Shown here: positions 35,693 through 43,661 of the stretch, in pieces
Position numbering within the stretch: position 1 is the stretch's first letter
Layout of the letters: the number at the start of each line of letters is the position of its first letter
Assembly: GCF_013488225.1 (NCBI RefSeq)
Contig: NZ_CP041239.1
Coordinates: 186,001-250,000 of the forward strand
Reading direction: 5' to 3'
Source of the DNA: Sinorhizobium mexicanum
GTDB taxonomy: Bacteria > Pseudomonadota > Alphaproteobacteria > Rhizobiales > Rhizobiaceae
DNA length: 64,000 nucleotides
Made by a program: the position numbers and the translations under genes
Notes under the pieces: generated by a model
Databases searched by the model: none
What the model saw: only the letters and a program-made list of their open reading frames with translations
What the model was told of the DNA's origin: nothing

Positions 35693-35803
35693 CGGCGCGT
35701 TGTCTGCCTTAACGCCTCCCGCTCAGCGGCTGAATTCGGACCGGTTGCAGGTCTCGCGCGATCAGACATATTCGGTTCAAGAAGGTAATCTAGGAGATGA
35801 CCC

Positions 35804-36553
35804 GTGGGTGCCTCTCTCTACGAGCCGATCAACGTCTACAAGCCGATGGGCCTGAATATCGGGATAGTCGATGGACCATTCGAATACCTGACCGTGGGTG
35901 GCGTCAGGCTGCCGCTGCCTTTCACGACCCGGATGACCGTTGTGCGTCTTTCGGACGGTAGTCTATTCCTGCACTCGCCGATCAAGTTCGCGGAGGCGTT
36001 GGCAGGCGAGCTGCAACGGATGGGCGCAATCCGTCATCTCGTCTCTCCCAACCAATTTCACTATGCTCATATCGGGGAGTGGTCCAAGGTCTTTCCCGAT
36101 GCGATCACCTGGGCTTCGCCGCGTGTGCGCCAAAGGGCGCGCGCCCGGCGCAACGATGTCACGTTTGCGCGGGACCTCGAATTAAATCCGCCCGAGGAAT
36201 GGCGGCAAGACATCGACCAGACGCTGTTTCCGGGCGGATATTTCAAGGAGTTCATCTTCTATCACAGGGCGTCGAGAACGCTGATCCTGACAGACACGAT
36301 CATCAACATCGAGTTGGACAAGATGCCCGAGCCTTGGCGAACGGCAACAAAACTGAGTGGAATGTACCATCCCCGCGGGCAAATATTCTTCGGCATGCGG
36401 CTGCCCCTGTTATTGCAACGGCGAAGGGCCGAGGCGGCGTTCGCGAAAATCCGTTCCTGGCGGCCGGAGCGCATTGTGCTCAGCCATGGCCGGTGCTTCG
36501 ATTCCGATGGCGGTGATGTCATCAGGAGGTTACTTGGCGGGCCGCCGTCTTGA
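35804..36553 (+). CDS. DUF4336 protein (MBL-like fold)
   Basis: A 249-residue protein from GTG at 35804, supported by AGGAGATG upstream. Family marks are YEPINVYKPMGLNIGIVDGPFEYLT, TTRMTVVRLSDGSLFLHSPI, HLVSPNQFHYAHIGEW and VLSHGRCF. DUF4336 proteins look like metallo-beta-lactamase relatives with an altered metal site; here HYAHIGEW and the SHGR histidine fit that pattern. Biochemical role unknown. It follows the permease remnant after 111 bases. Confidence 0.82.
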   Translation: MGASLYEPINVYKPMGLNIGIVDGPFEYLTVGGVRLPLPFTTRMTVVRLSDGSLFLHSPIKFAEALAGELQRMGAIRHLVSPNQFHYAHIGEWSKVFPDAITWASPRVRQRARARRNDVTFARDLELNPPEEWRQDIDQTLFPGGYFKEFIFYHRASRTLILTDTIINIELDKMPEPWRTATKLSGMYHPRGQIFFGMRLPLLLQRRRAEAAFAKIRSWRPERIVLSHGRCFDSDGGDVIRRLLGGPPS

Positions 36554-36594
36554 AAATAAGACTCAGTCGACCGCCCCAAGCGCCAATTTGTTGG

Positions 36595-36684
36595 TGCTTC
36601 ATCGCACTTGCCGGGGTTGCCGCCGAAACGGGCGTGGTCACGCTGAACCACCTCGACTAGGCCCTGAGGAGGACTGCGGAGACG
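36595..36684 (+). pseudogene. short fossil of a CusA/CzcA-type RND pump gene
   Basis: Reading from 36595 gives CFIALAGVAAETGVV followed by TLNHLD and an in-frame TAG at 36658. This matches the segment GFIALAGVAAETGVVMLIYL of the intact CusA in this window (around 53530). Nothing on either side continues the pump. It is a relic of a second efflux locus or of a partial duplication. Confidence 0.7.
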
Positions 36685-37155
36685 AGAAATACAGTAATTC
36701 GCCACTCGTTCTTCTAGTGAGCCTGTCATTCACCATTTGGGCTATTCTTCTTGCGGAGGCTGCCTGACAACTCGGCCAAGACGCGCGTTGCCGACCGTCG
36801 ATTCACGGGCGAACGACTGCTTCGGGCTCACCGCGGCCGTTCACCGCTCTAGCTGGCAGTGGCCGCTTCGAGTCGACAGTGGTCATGAGTGACGAGCTTG
36901 TTGTTGTCACGGCACTTGTCGACGCCGAGGTTGCGCCTCCAGTGGTCGTCAGCCTTCGTGCAATTGCTTGCGACTGACATATGAAGGAATGGCGGCTTCC
37001 GGGATTCTCGACAACGGCCATGAACGGCGCGATTGAGGGCGCACAGCGGTCATTCAAAAGGCGTGGCGAGAACGACTGGATCGGGGCCGAATCCAGACGT
37101 TCTCGACGCACTATGAACAATCGCTTGATGCCGACACGCCGACTAAGGTCCGTAC
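36685..37155. other. gene-free stretch
   Basis: A minus-strand frame at 36803-37159 is open for 118 codons but has serine/threonine-rich, arginine-rich content without any motif, so I do not call it. Nothing else stands out. Confidence 0.5.
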
Positions 37156-37386
37156 TCAATCAGGGCTATGGTTTTGTGTTCGTAGTGAGGTGACGGGCGA
37201 CCGCGCGGTCGGGTGGGCGAGCGACCAGAAGTCTTCATTGCGAACGATGTCATCCTCGGGCCAGTGGAGCGGCCTGCCGGGGCGAGTCGATCCCGGTTCC
37301 CGGCCTTCGCCTCGAGCCTCGACGTAGGCTCGCCAACCAGCGGCTTGCGCTGCGCCTGTAATGACCCAGGCGGCCAACGTGACCAC
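37156..37386 (-). CDS. small hypothetical protein (low support)
   Basis: A 76-codon frame with one hydrophobic N-terminal stretch (TLAAWVITGAAQAAGW) and an aromatic motif NEDFWSLA. A related peptide, ending RNQEFWRLA, is encoded on the minus strand at 42796-42925, where the frame is broken. The conservation of the peptide between two diverged copies suggests that it was once coding. No function is known. Confidence 0.35.
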   Translation of the reverse strand: MVTLAAWVITGAAQAAGWRAYVEARGEGREPGSTRPGRPLHWPEDDIVRNEDFWSLAHPTARSPVTSLRTQNHSPD

Positions 37387-37555
37387 GGCACTGTAACGCG
37401 CTCCTGTGGCCGTCCAGACTTATCCAATCGGTCGGCCTCTCTGCGTGCGCGCAACCTTCGCCGACCTGTATCCGGGCTTCCTCCCCTAAATTTCGCTATC
37501 TGATCCCCTAATTTTCACTGTTTCAATGGCGCTCTCTCGGCGACATAATAATAGA

Positions 37556-37671
37556 CACGGGAAATGTTCTGCCCGTATCGCCCGCGTCGCGCCCGGCCCC
37601 TCCCGAAAGCGCGACTGCAGGGCGAGATCTTAGAGAAGCCCCGGCTTCCCCCCTCTGGCTGGGGCTTTTTT
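37556..37671 (+). ncRNA. candidate small RNA with intrinsic terminator
   Basis: A sigma70-like promoter can be read as TTTCAA (37521) and CATAAT (37544) with 17-base spacing. About 80 bases after the predicted start a GC-rich hairpin followed by six Ts begins. No open frame with a ribosome site fits between them. The pairing of promoter and terminator about 115 bases apart is what a small trans-acting RNA gene looks like. Prediction by eye only. Confidence 0.35.
37636..37671 (+). terminator. intrinsic terminator
   Basis: AAGCCCCGGC pairs with GCTGGGGCTT across a C-rich loop (about nine pairs including one G-U), directly followed by TTTTT. This is the clearest intrinsic terminator in the window and acts on plus-strand transcripts. 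Confidence 0.75.
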
Positions 37672-38119
37672 GATGCTTGGTGGGATATCGGCGCGGGGCA
37701 AACCGCTACATGGTTTTGCCTCGGTCCAGCTAAAGCCCGGTATCGAGAATTGCTTGCTTGCGGGAAACTTGGGGAGGCGGTCCTCTAGCCTTGGCCGCCC
37801 GCCCTTTGCCTCGGCGGGTTCGATATCACGCGTCAACGCGCGATTTGCCGCCTTATGCGCGAGCTTCATTAATTTCGCAGCCCTTTGATGCGTTGCAAAC
37901 CCAAGCACGGCGGCATTGCCGGCCAGTCATGGCACACGCGCTTTCCAGCTCCTTGCGCGGCAATGTGCAAAGCGGGGCGCGAACGTTCCGCAACCGAAGC
38001 AAGTGAACGGCACGTTGCCTGTGATGTAACGTGGCCTGTTGCAAACCAATGGGTTAGCCGCTGACGTTACCTAGGCAACACATAGAAATTATCCTGTATC
38101 GCTACCCAACCGTGAGTTT

Positions 38120-38284
38120 TCAGCCGGCCCGGCTTTGACGATATTGGTGCGTCCCGGGCAGCAGCGTGAACTTCACGAGTTCCTCACGTTCGGCCGAGTT
38201 CGAAGCATCGCGCGTCAGCGTCAGGACGACCAGCGCGTCCTGGTACCATTCTGGAGACCATAGCCCCGTTTGCTTGCGGGGCAT
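38120..38284 (-). CDS. small hypothetical protein, 54 residues
   Basis: ATG at 38284 opens a short frame starting MPRKQTGLWSPEWY with the stretch QDALVVLTLTRDASNSAERE and ending after LLPGTHQYRQSRAG. The composition is protein-like and overlaps no other gene, but there is no clear ribosome binding site and no family is recognised. It may be the tail of an older gene. Confidence 0.3.
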   Translation of the reverse strand: MPRKQTGLWSPEWYQDALVVLTLTRDASNSAEREELVKFTLLPGTHQYRQSRAG

Positions 38285-38355
38285 TGAGGAGCGGTCCGAT
38301 AGTGTGCATGGTTGTCAGATGGCATGGTCGCATTTGAAGGATTGAGGACTGCAAC

Positions 38356-38850
38356 ATGTATGTTACGAGAAGCATCGCTCAGGACGACAAAGGCTCCTTC
38401 TATCGCGAGCTCGCAACCCAGCTGCGCGGCCTTCTCGAAGGAGAGCGTGACGCGATCGCCAACGCTGCCAACCTCTCCGCGTTGGTTTTCGACCTGGTAC
38501 CCGACCTGAACTGGGCAGGATTCTATTTCCTGAAATCCGAAAACGAGCTGGTGCTCGGCCCGTTTCAGGGGAGAGTCGCCTGTGTGCGCATAGCTGTGGG
38601 CAAGGGCGTTTGCGGCACTGCCGTCGCGCAAGCACGCGCGATGCTGGTTCCAGACGTTCATGAATTTCCCGGACATATCGCCTGTGACGCTGCCTCCCGT
38701 TCGGAGTTGGTGGTGCCGCTGATCAAGTACGGCAGAGTTTTCGGCGTGCTCGATCTCGACAGTCCGATACCCGGCCGTTTCGCTGCCGAGGATCAAGCTG
38801 GGTTTGAGGCGCTCGCCGCGATCTACGCAGAAGCGAGCGATCTGCAATAG
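38356..38850 (+). CDS. msrC: free methionine-(R)-sulfoxide reductase (GAF-type fRMsr)
   Basis: A 164-residue cytoplasmic enzyme made of one GAF domain that reduces free methionine-R-sulfoxide to methionine using thioredoxin. The family sequence is strongly conserved: NWAGFYFL, LVLGPFQGRVACVRI, GKGVCGTA and VPDVHEFPGHIACDAASRSE. The three cysteines (Cys76, Cys86, Cys110) keep the spacing of Escherichia coli YebR, with Cys110 as the catalytic one. It stands alone on its strand and is an oxidative stress repair enzyme. Confidence 0.95.
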   Translation: MYVTRSIAQDDKGSFYRELATQLRGLLEGERDAIANAANLSALVFDLVPDLNWAGFYFLKSENELVLGPFQGRVACVRIAVGKGVCGTAVAQARAMLVPDVHEFPGHIACDAASRSELVVPLIKYGRVFGVLDLDSPIPGRFAAEDQAGFEALAAIYAEASDLQ

Positions 38851-39479
38851 GTCAGCTGGGCGTGGTTCCCCGAAGGGCTTAATGGCGCCCGGTACCGGAC
38901 ATTCTGCTAATGCGCGTCGCGTTCAAACGTGTCCATGCGACGCGTTAGATCTCTCTTTTTGTGCATGTCGTTGCCCAATGCCTGCGGCGCCCTTTTGGGC
39001 GACAAGCATTAATGGTTCAGCCTCGAGCCCTTGCAGTCGTGCTCGCATGATCGGGCGTGCAGGTGCCCCCAGGCGCCGCTGGGAAGAGAAGGTTCGATCA
39101 ACCACGGCGCAAGTGTCTGGAAGCGCGCCGAAGGCACGGGGACCGGATCCGAGTAGCCGAATGCGGCCCAGCCGGCTCGAAGGAAATCCGCTCCTGTTGC
39201 ACCTCCGGTTGCTTCTCCATGTCGCGCCTTTGCCATGCAGGACGAGGTCACGGCCAAGGTCATTGAAGGCGCTCGACGTGTAGCTGGCGAGCGGCGAGAA
39301 ATGGCTGCTCCACAGCACGATAAGCAAATCTTGAAGCGCCAGATCCCCTTTACCGCGGACTCAGCCCCTTCTACGCCGGAATGCGAGCCGACAATGCCGC
39401 AGCGCGGGTTCGAAGCGGTTTGCCGCCCCCAGCCCGATGCGCCGGAGGGTCCCGCGAATCTGTGCTTCAGCTACTGGGT
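38851..39479. other. gene-free stretch
   Basis: Overlapping frames on both strands lack motifs and supported starts. I see no terminator or repeat. It runs into the integrase remnant at 39480. Confidence 0.5.
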
Positions 39480-39893
39480 GGACGCGTTCAAGGGTGGGCG
39501 GCGTTTGGGATCAAGCCCGAGGCTCGACACCCACCTTTCGACAACCCTGCTGCATCGCCGCGTCGACAGATGCGGCAAATTTGTGCACGCGGCACGGAAA
39601 TAGGTAATCCCGTTCACCGAGCCTGCGACTTCCAATGTATGCAGCGACAGCCTCCCGTGTTCGATCGGTCAGTTCGAACTGCACTGGTCGGCCGGTTTTT
39701 AGCATGAGTGATGATCGCGCGGTCGCGAACCCTTCCGGAAACATCAGCAATTGAGATCGCGACCAGGTCACTCGCAATTTGGCGTCGATCGCCAGATTGA
39801 ACAGGGCCCAGGTCGCGCACTGCACCCAATATCTGGAGGCGGGTCCGGATGGCCCAGACGTCCTTCGGCTTCATGACCAAGGTCTTGCCATTG
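39480..39893 (-). pseudogene. frameshifted, truncated tyrosine recombinase (phage-type integrase)
   Basis: Pieces in different minus-strand frames reconstruct one integrase: MKPKDVWAIRTRLQI, then DLALFNLAIDAKLR (site of the catalytic arginine), then KTGRPVQFELTDRTREAVAAYI and GERDYLFPCRVH, and finally HLSTRRCSRVVERWVSSLGLDP. The HxxR and catalytic tyrosine parts are missing. Several frameshifts make it dead. Its 5' end overlaps the last codons of the YeeE/YedE gene on the same strand. Confidence 0.8.
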
Positions 39894-40830
39894 AACCGAA
39901 CTTGACAATGAGTGCGGCCAGCGTCGCGACGAATAGCACGTATGCGAGCGCCGCCTGCCAGGCCCCGGTCGGGAAACCAATCAGCAGCAGCGTGTCGTTT
40001 CCACCGGGAATGAGGAGCGCCCCCAATCCCATGAGAATGCCCGCAAGCGTTCTCCGGACGATGGTCGCCATTGTCGGCCATTCCAGTAAAAATCCATGCC
40101 TTCTAAGTCTCGCCGAGACAAGACTGCCGCCGAACATGCAGACTGAAATCAAGGCGCTCGCGACCGGTATCGAAGCGATCGGTCCAACGGATGCACTGAT
40201 CGAGAACCCAGGCGCAAGGATCGTCAGGATCGCCGAGGTGATGCCGATCGCCCCCATCACCAGCGTCAACTGCCGGAAATTTGACTCGGATCTCCGTGAA
40301 ATGGCGAGCCTTAGAGCCACGATGGCCAACAATGCAAGCGCGAGCAGCGCCAATTCGAACGATGGGGGAGCACTTGTCGGCGGCTGATGCGGAAGCAGAT
40401 CAAGCAGGGCTTCGCAGTATACGACCGCATACATGCCGAGAAACGTGAATGCGAATCCGAGTTCGCCGTTTCCGATATGCCCAACAGACCCGAACACACA
40501 AGCGCCGTTCACATAGGTGCCGAGCCCAAGAAAAATGGCCGCAGGAACCAGGTAGCCGAGTGGCGACCAACCCTCCTGCGTCTTCGGTGCCGTTTCGACG
40601 ATTGCGTAGACAAGGGCCGCCCAGGCGGCGCATTCGATCAAAGCGATGAATCGCGCCGGCCTCCTCTCCGATACCAACTCCCTCGTGGCGGTGACGGTGC
40701 AGATCGATCCCCGGTTCATCGCGAAACCCAGAACAAATCCCAGCGCCGCGATCAAAGCCATACTCGCCCTGGTCTCCAAGCTGGCGGCGACAGGACCCAT
40801 GTCTGATATGTTGATGAGAAATTCGCTCAT
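39871..40830 (-). CDS. YeeE/YedE-family membrane transporter
   Basis: A 319-residue polytopic inner-membrane protein with about eight to nine helices. The paired sulfur-transporter repeats are visible: GFVLGFAMNRGSICTV in the first half and GLGALLIPGGNDTLLLIGFP in the second, together with NGACVFGSVGHIGNGE. Characterised relatives import thiosulfate (TsuA) using conserved cysteines, and cysteines are present here in GSICTV and GACVFG. No rhodanese or TusA gene is adjacent. ATG at 40830 (MSEFLINISDMG) is chosen over longer frames. Confidence 0.85.
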   Translation of the reverse strand: MSEFLINISDMGPVAASLETRASMALIAALGFVLGFAMNRGSICTVTATRELVSERRPARFIALIECAAWAALVYAIVETAPKTQEGWSPLGYLVPAAIFLGLGTYVNGACVFGSVGHIGNGELGFAFTFLGMYAVVYCEALLDLLPHQPPTSAPPSFELALLALALLAIVALRLAISRRSESNFRQLTLVMGAIGITSAILTILAPGFSISASVGPIASIPVASALISVCMFGGSLVSARLRRHGFLLEWPTMATIVRRTLAGILMGLGALLIPGGNDTLLLIGFPTGAWQAALAYVLFVATLAALIVKFGSMARPWS

Positions 40831-41061
40831 TCGGCAAACGGCCTCGCGCACCGCTCCAGTTTCAGACACACGTCCAAGGATTTTTATTGATCGCCGCCAC
40901 TGCGATTTCAACGGCTGCTGGGGAGCCTGCGGACGCGTGAGGACCGGCGTGGCTGCCATTTTATTCTTCGAGCGCAGCCTGTGGCGGTCTGGCAATGGTT
41001 GTTTCTGTCAACGCAAAAACGGGATGAGAGCGGAGCCAGTGGGCTCCGCTCTCGTCTTCGG

Positions 41062-41592
41062 TCAACCATTGGTGGAGCGGAGTGCCGCTAACGAGTCGCC
41101 GGCAATCCAAAAGGAGAGGGCGAACAGGCCGACGTCCTTGAGCAGGAACTGCCCGGGAGCGACCGAGATGGCCGGAAGGCCGAGTTCTGGCACGAACACT
41201 CCGGGGGTCGTCGCCATGAAGCTGAGCGTGGTCACGAACAGCCCGGCCGAGAGCAAGCCGCCGACGAGCGAGTACACGGGGTTGACGAGTCGTGCCGCGA
41301 TCAGCGCGCCGATGCTGAGCTCGAGCACGCCGAGAAGGCTTGAGAAGTCTCCTACGCTGAAAAGGGAATAGGTCCAGCTCAACAACGGGCTGTTGCCGAC
41401 AAGGCCGATCAGACCTTCCGCTTCATAAGCGGTGAACTTCATGCCCCCGAACCAGCCATAGATCACGACCAGCGAAAGATAGAGGCCCGCCGCCGTGACG
41501 GTCCGACCGTGGTGTTCGACGAGATCGAGGGAAGCGGCTCGAGCCTGGCTGCGTGGATACGCCGCGGTGCTGTGGATAGGAACACGAGGCAT
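41062..41592 (-). CDS. DUF417 (YkgB/RclC-type) membrane protein
   Basis: A 176-residue protein with four hydrophobic helices and the DUF417 marks VVIYGWFGGMKFTAYEAEGL, GNSPLLSWTYSLFSV, LGVLELSIG and the FVPELGLPAIS loop. ATG at 41592 follows AAGGAGAAG. RclC in Escherichia coli belongs to the reactive chlorine response, so an oxidative stress role is possible. Two operator-like repeats lie 59-104 bases upstream and a TetR gene is divergent, which indicates repression by that regulator. Confidence 0.88.
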   Translation of the reverse strand: MPRVPIHSTAAYPRSQARAASLDLVEHHGRTVTAAGLYLSLVVIYGWFGGMKFTAYEAEGLIGLVGNSPLLSWTYSLFSVGDFSSLLGVLELSIGALIAARLVNPVYSLVGGLLSAGLFVTTLSFMATTPGVFVPELGLPAISVAPGQFLLKDVGLFALSFWIAGDSLAALRSTNG

Positions 41593-41650
41593 TGTCTTCT
41601 CCTTGGGTTGTCCGTAGTGGGCCATCCGCCCGGATGACGCGAAATAAACG

Positions 41651-41696
41651 ATACCGATCTGTATCGACAGAAAGAGAAATATACCGATCTGTATCG
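41651..41696. promoter_or_regulatory. two direct TetR-type operator repeats
   Basis: ATACCGATCTGTATCG occurs twice, at 41651 and 41681, exactly 30 bases apart, in the promoter region of the DUF417 gene. The core is near-palindromic (TAC-N6-GTA), the usual form of a TetR-family site. A related third site is found before the TetR gene. Confidence 0.75.
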
Positions 41697-41860
41697 TTTG
41701 GCAAGGGCGATTTTTGAAAGACTTCCGGCTCTCTTCAAAAGTGCCCCTCCTCTGGCGCTATCGCGAGCGGACGGGGCGATTCACGGCGAAGAGAAGCCAA
41801 GAGTCTCAGGAAATGCCTCGGAAAGCTCCTTGCATTGGCTTCGCATCGCCGCTAGATTAA

Positions 41861-41875
41861 ATACAGGTCTGTACG
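41861..41875. promoter_or_regulatory. third TetR-type operator-like site
   Basis: ATACAGGTCTGTACG, with the palindrome TACAG-CTGTA, lies 14 bases upstream of the TetR start codon. Its similarity to the two sites near the DUF417 gene suggests autorepression. Confidence 0.6.
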
Positions 41876-41888
41876 TTTCGAGAACAAT

Positions 41889-42503
41889 ATGCGCCGTTCA
41901 GAAATCCGCGGTCACCTGCTCGACACCGCGCTCCGGCTGTTCAACGAGCATGGCTATCACGCGACCGGCATCGACCTGATCATCGCCGAGGCGGGGGTGG
42001 CCAAGACGACGCTGTACCGGCACTTTGAAACCAAGGAAGACCTGATCCTGACAGCACTCGAACGGCGCGACGAGGAGGATCGCATGGCCATGCGCACCTT
42101 TGTCGAGCGGAACGCGAGCGATCCCGTCGACCGTCTTCTGGCGACGTTCGATTTTCTCGAAACCACGGTCCGCGATAAACAATTCCGCGGCTGCATGTTC
42201 ATGAGCGCGGCGGGCGAACACAAGGACAGCGTCGGTCCGGTCTTCCGCGCCGCCTTGATGCATAAGCGCCTGGTGCTTGCCTATTTCGAGGAACTCGCCC
42301 ATGCGGTGCGCTTGGCCGAGCCGAAGCGGATCGCAGCCGAGATCAATCTAATGCATGAGGGGGCGGTCGCCGTCGCACAGATGACCCGCACCGCCGAGCC
42401 GGTCCGGCTGTCCAAACGCATGGCGGGCCAGTTGCTTGCGGCGGAAGGGCGGTCTCCGTCAGCCCGGGGAGAGGACGCAGGCCGGCGAACGGAGGCTTCC
42501 TGA
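41889..42503 (+). CDS. TetR-family transcriptional regulator
   Basis: A 204-residue regulator with an N-terminal helix-turn-helix (ALRLFNEHGYHATGIDLI, then AEAGVAKTTLYRHFETKEDLI) and an all-helical ligand-binding domain including FRGCMFMSAAGEH. The cysteine in that block could respond to electrophiles or oxidants, though this is only a guess. It is divergent from the DUF417 gene and the three matching operator sites sit between them, so it most likely represses both. Confidence 0.93.
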   Translation: MRRSEIRGHLLDTALRLFNEHGYHATGIDLIIAEAGVAKTTLYRHFETKEDLILTALERRDEEDRMAMRTFVERNASDPVDRLLATFDFLETTVRDKQFRGCMFMSAAGEHKDSVGPVFRAALMHKRLVLAYFEELAHAVRLAEPKRIAAEINLMHEGAVAVAQMTRTAEPVRLSKRMAGQLLAAEGRSPSARGEDAGRRTEAS

Positions 42504-43083
42504 AATCTCCCTCCGGTGCTGCATTGCCAAGTGGCGTAGTGGATTAAGAGAGCCTGCGCCACTGCCACGCCGCCCCATCCGACATTCACATCGGACTGTG
42601 GTTGAAGGGCCATTCGGGGAAGTTCAGTCTTCCGACGGCTCCACGGTCGTATCCGATTCTGACCTGTCGAGAGGAATAAGAAATGCCCAGTATTCGGGCA
42701 GCACCGGAAATTCCGGGGCCGCGCTGCGAATGGCCGGGTTGGATCGAAACCAGTGTTTCGGCCCCGGCACCAAGCGTCAGATTTTCACCACTAGTGAGGT
42801 GGCGGGCGACCGCGCGGTCGGGTGGCGAGGCGCCAGAACTCTTGATTGCGAGAAAATACCATCCTCACTCGGAGCGGCTTGCCGGGGCTGGTCGGTCCCG
42901 GTTCCCCGCCTTCGAGCGGCGCGATGCTGAGCCTCCTGCGGCTAGCCTTTTAACCAGTCAAGCCGCGCGCGCACGGGCTCTGGCCGTTGGACGGCCGGCG
43001 CCCGGTACGCTCTTTTTCTCGGGGGCAAACGTCGTCCAGCGTCCCGCTAAATTTGGCGGAGTGAAGCGAAGCGGAAATGGTCT
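42504..43083. other. gene-free stretch with dispersed repeats
   Basis: Bases 42796-42925 resemble 37186-37310 (same order of GACCGCGCGGTCGGGTGG, an AT-richer centre, and CCGGTTCCC..GCCTTCG). Bases 42620-42685 resemble 32645-32715, and GCACCGGAAATTCCGGG at 42704 recurs at 33331. No intact frame spans these segments. They look like relics of multicopy sequences. Confidence 0.55.
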
Positions 43084-43638
43084 CTACAAGCGCAGGACCA
43101 TGATCAACTCGTCACTCTCCGCACCGTGACCCTGGAAGCCGTTTGGAATGCGGCCAACCTCTACGAAACCGTGGCGTTGATAGAAGTGTATTGCTGCCGA
43201 ATTTTCTGCATTCACCGCAAGCTCCAGCTGCAGAACTCCGTGGTCTCGTGCATGCCCTGCAACGTCATGCAAGAGGTTTGCCGCAATCCCGGTACCTCGT
43301 TCGCATTTGCGCACATAGACGCTGACGAGCTTCGCGCGATGCGCCATTTTCCTTGCTCGCTCAAACCTGAGCCCCATCATGCCGACGGGCTGCCCACTCA
43401 GGAATGCGACGAAAACCGGCTGGTCCAGATGTTGGCGCCATTGGCGGTCGGAGAGATGGACCCAATCACCAAATACACTCGCAAACGAAAACGGTTCGTG
43501 TGAAAGCGCCTCCAGACGTATGCGGCGAAACACGTCCACGTCCTTGACTGACAGGCGCCTGATCGCCGCCCCTTCTTCAATCGACACATCGACCTCCACA
43601 AAGTTCCTGGGTGTCGGTTGCACTAGACGCTCCAGCAT
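43084..43638 (-). CDS. GNAT-family N-acyltransferase
   Basis: A 184-residue acyltransferase with the acetyl-CoA binding motif VSVYVRKCERGTGIAANLL (motif A, RxxGxG/A form), LQLELAVNAENSAAIHFYQRHGF (motif B) and a typical closing strand. ATG at 43638 is preceded by GAGG. Only 23 bases separate it from the unknown 469-residue gene upstream, so it is probably the third gene of the LuxR-linked operon. It could acylate the product made by the other two enzymes; the true acceptor is unknown. Confidence 0.88.
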   Translation of the reverse strand: MLERLVQPTPRNFVEVDVSIEEGAAIRRLSVKDVDVFRRIRLEALSHEPFSFASVFGDWVHLSDRQWRQHLDQPVFVAFLSGQPVGMMGLRFERARKMAHRAKLVSVYVRKCERGTGIAANLLHDVAGHARDHGVLQLELAVNAENSAAIHFYQRHGFVEVGRIPNGFQGHGAESDELIMVLRL

Positions 43639-43661
43639 GGAAGCCTCTCAGCCATCCTCGA

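Noticed and set aside
36803..37159. Minus-strand frame of 118 codons
   Set aside because: Ser/Thr/Arg-rich without structure or supported start; treated as noncoding.
37630..37908. Minus-strand frame of 92 codons
   Set aside because: It runs through the intrinsic terminator hairpin at 37636-37671 and ends in the low-complexity peptide derived from it. The rest shows no family.
38261..38283. GCCCCG/CGGGGC hairpin as a terminator
   Set aside because: Only six base pairs, no T-run on either side, and it overlaps the start of the small frame at 38284.
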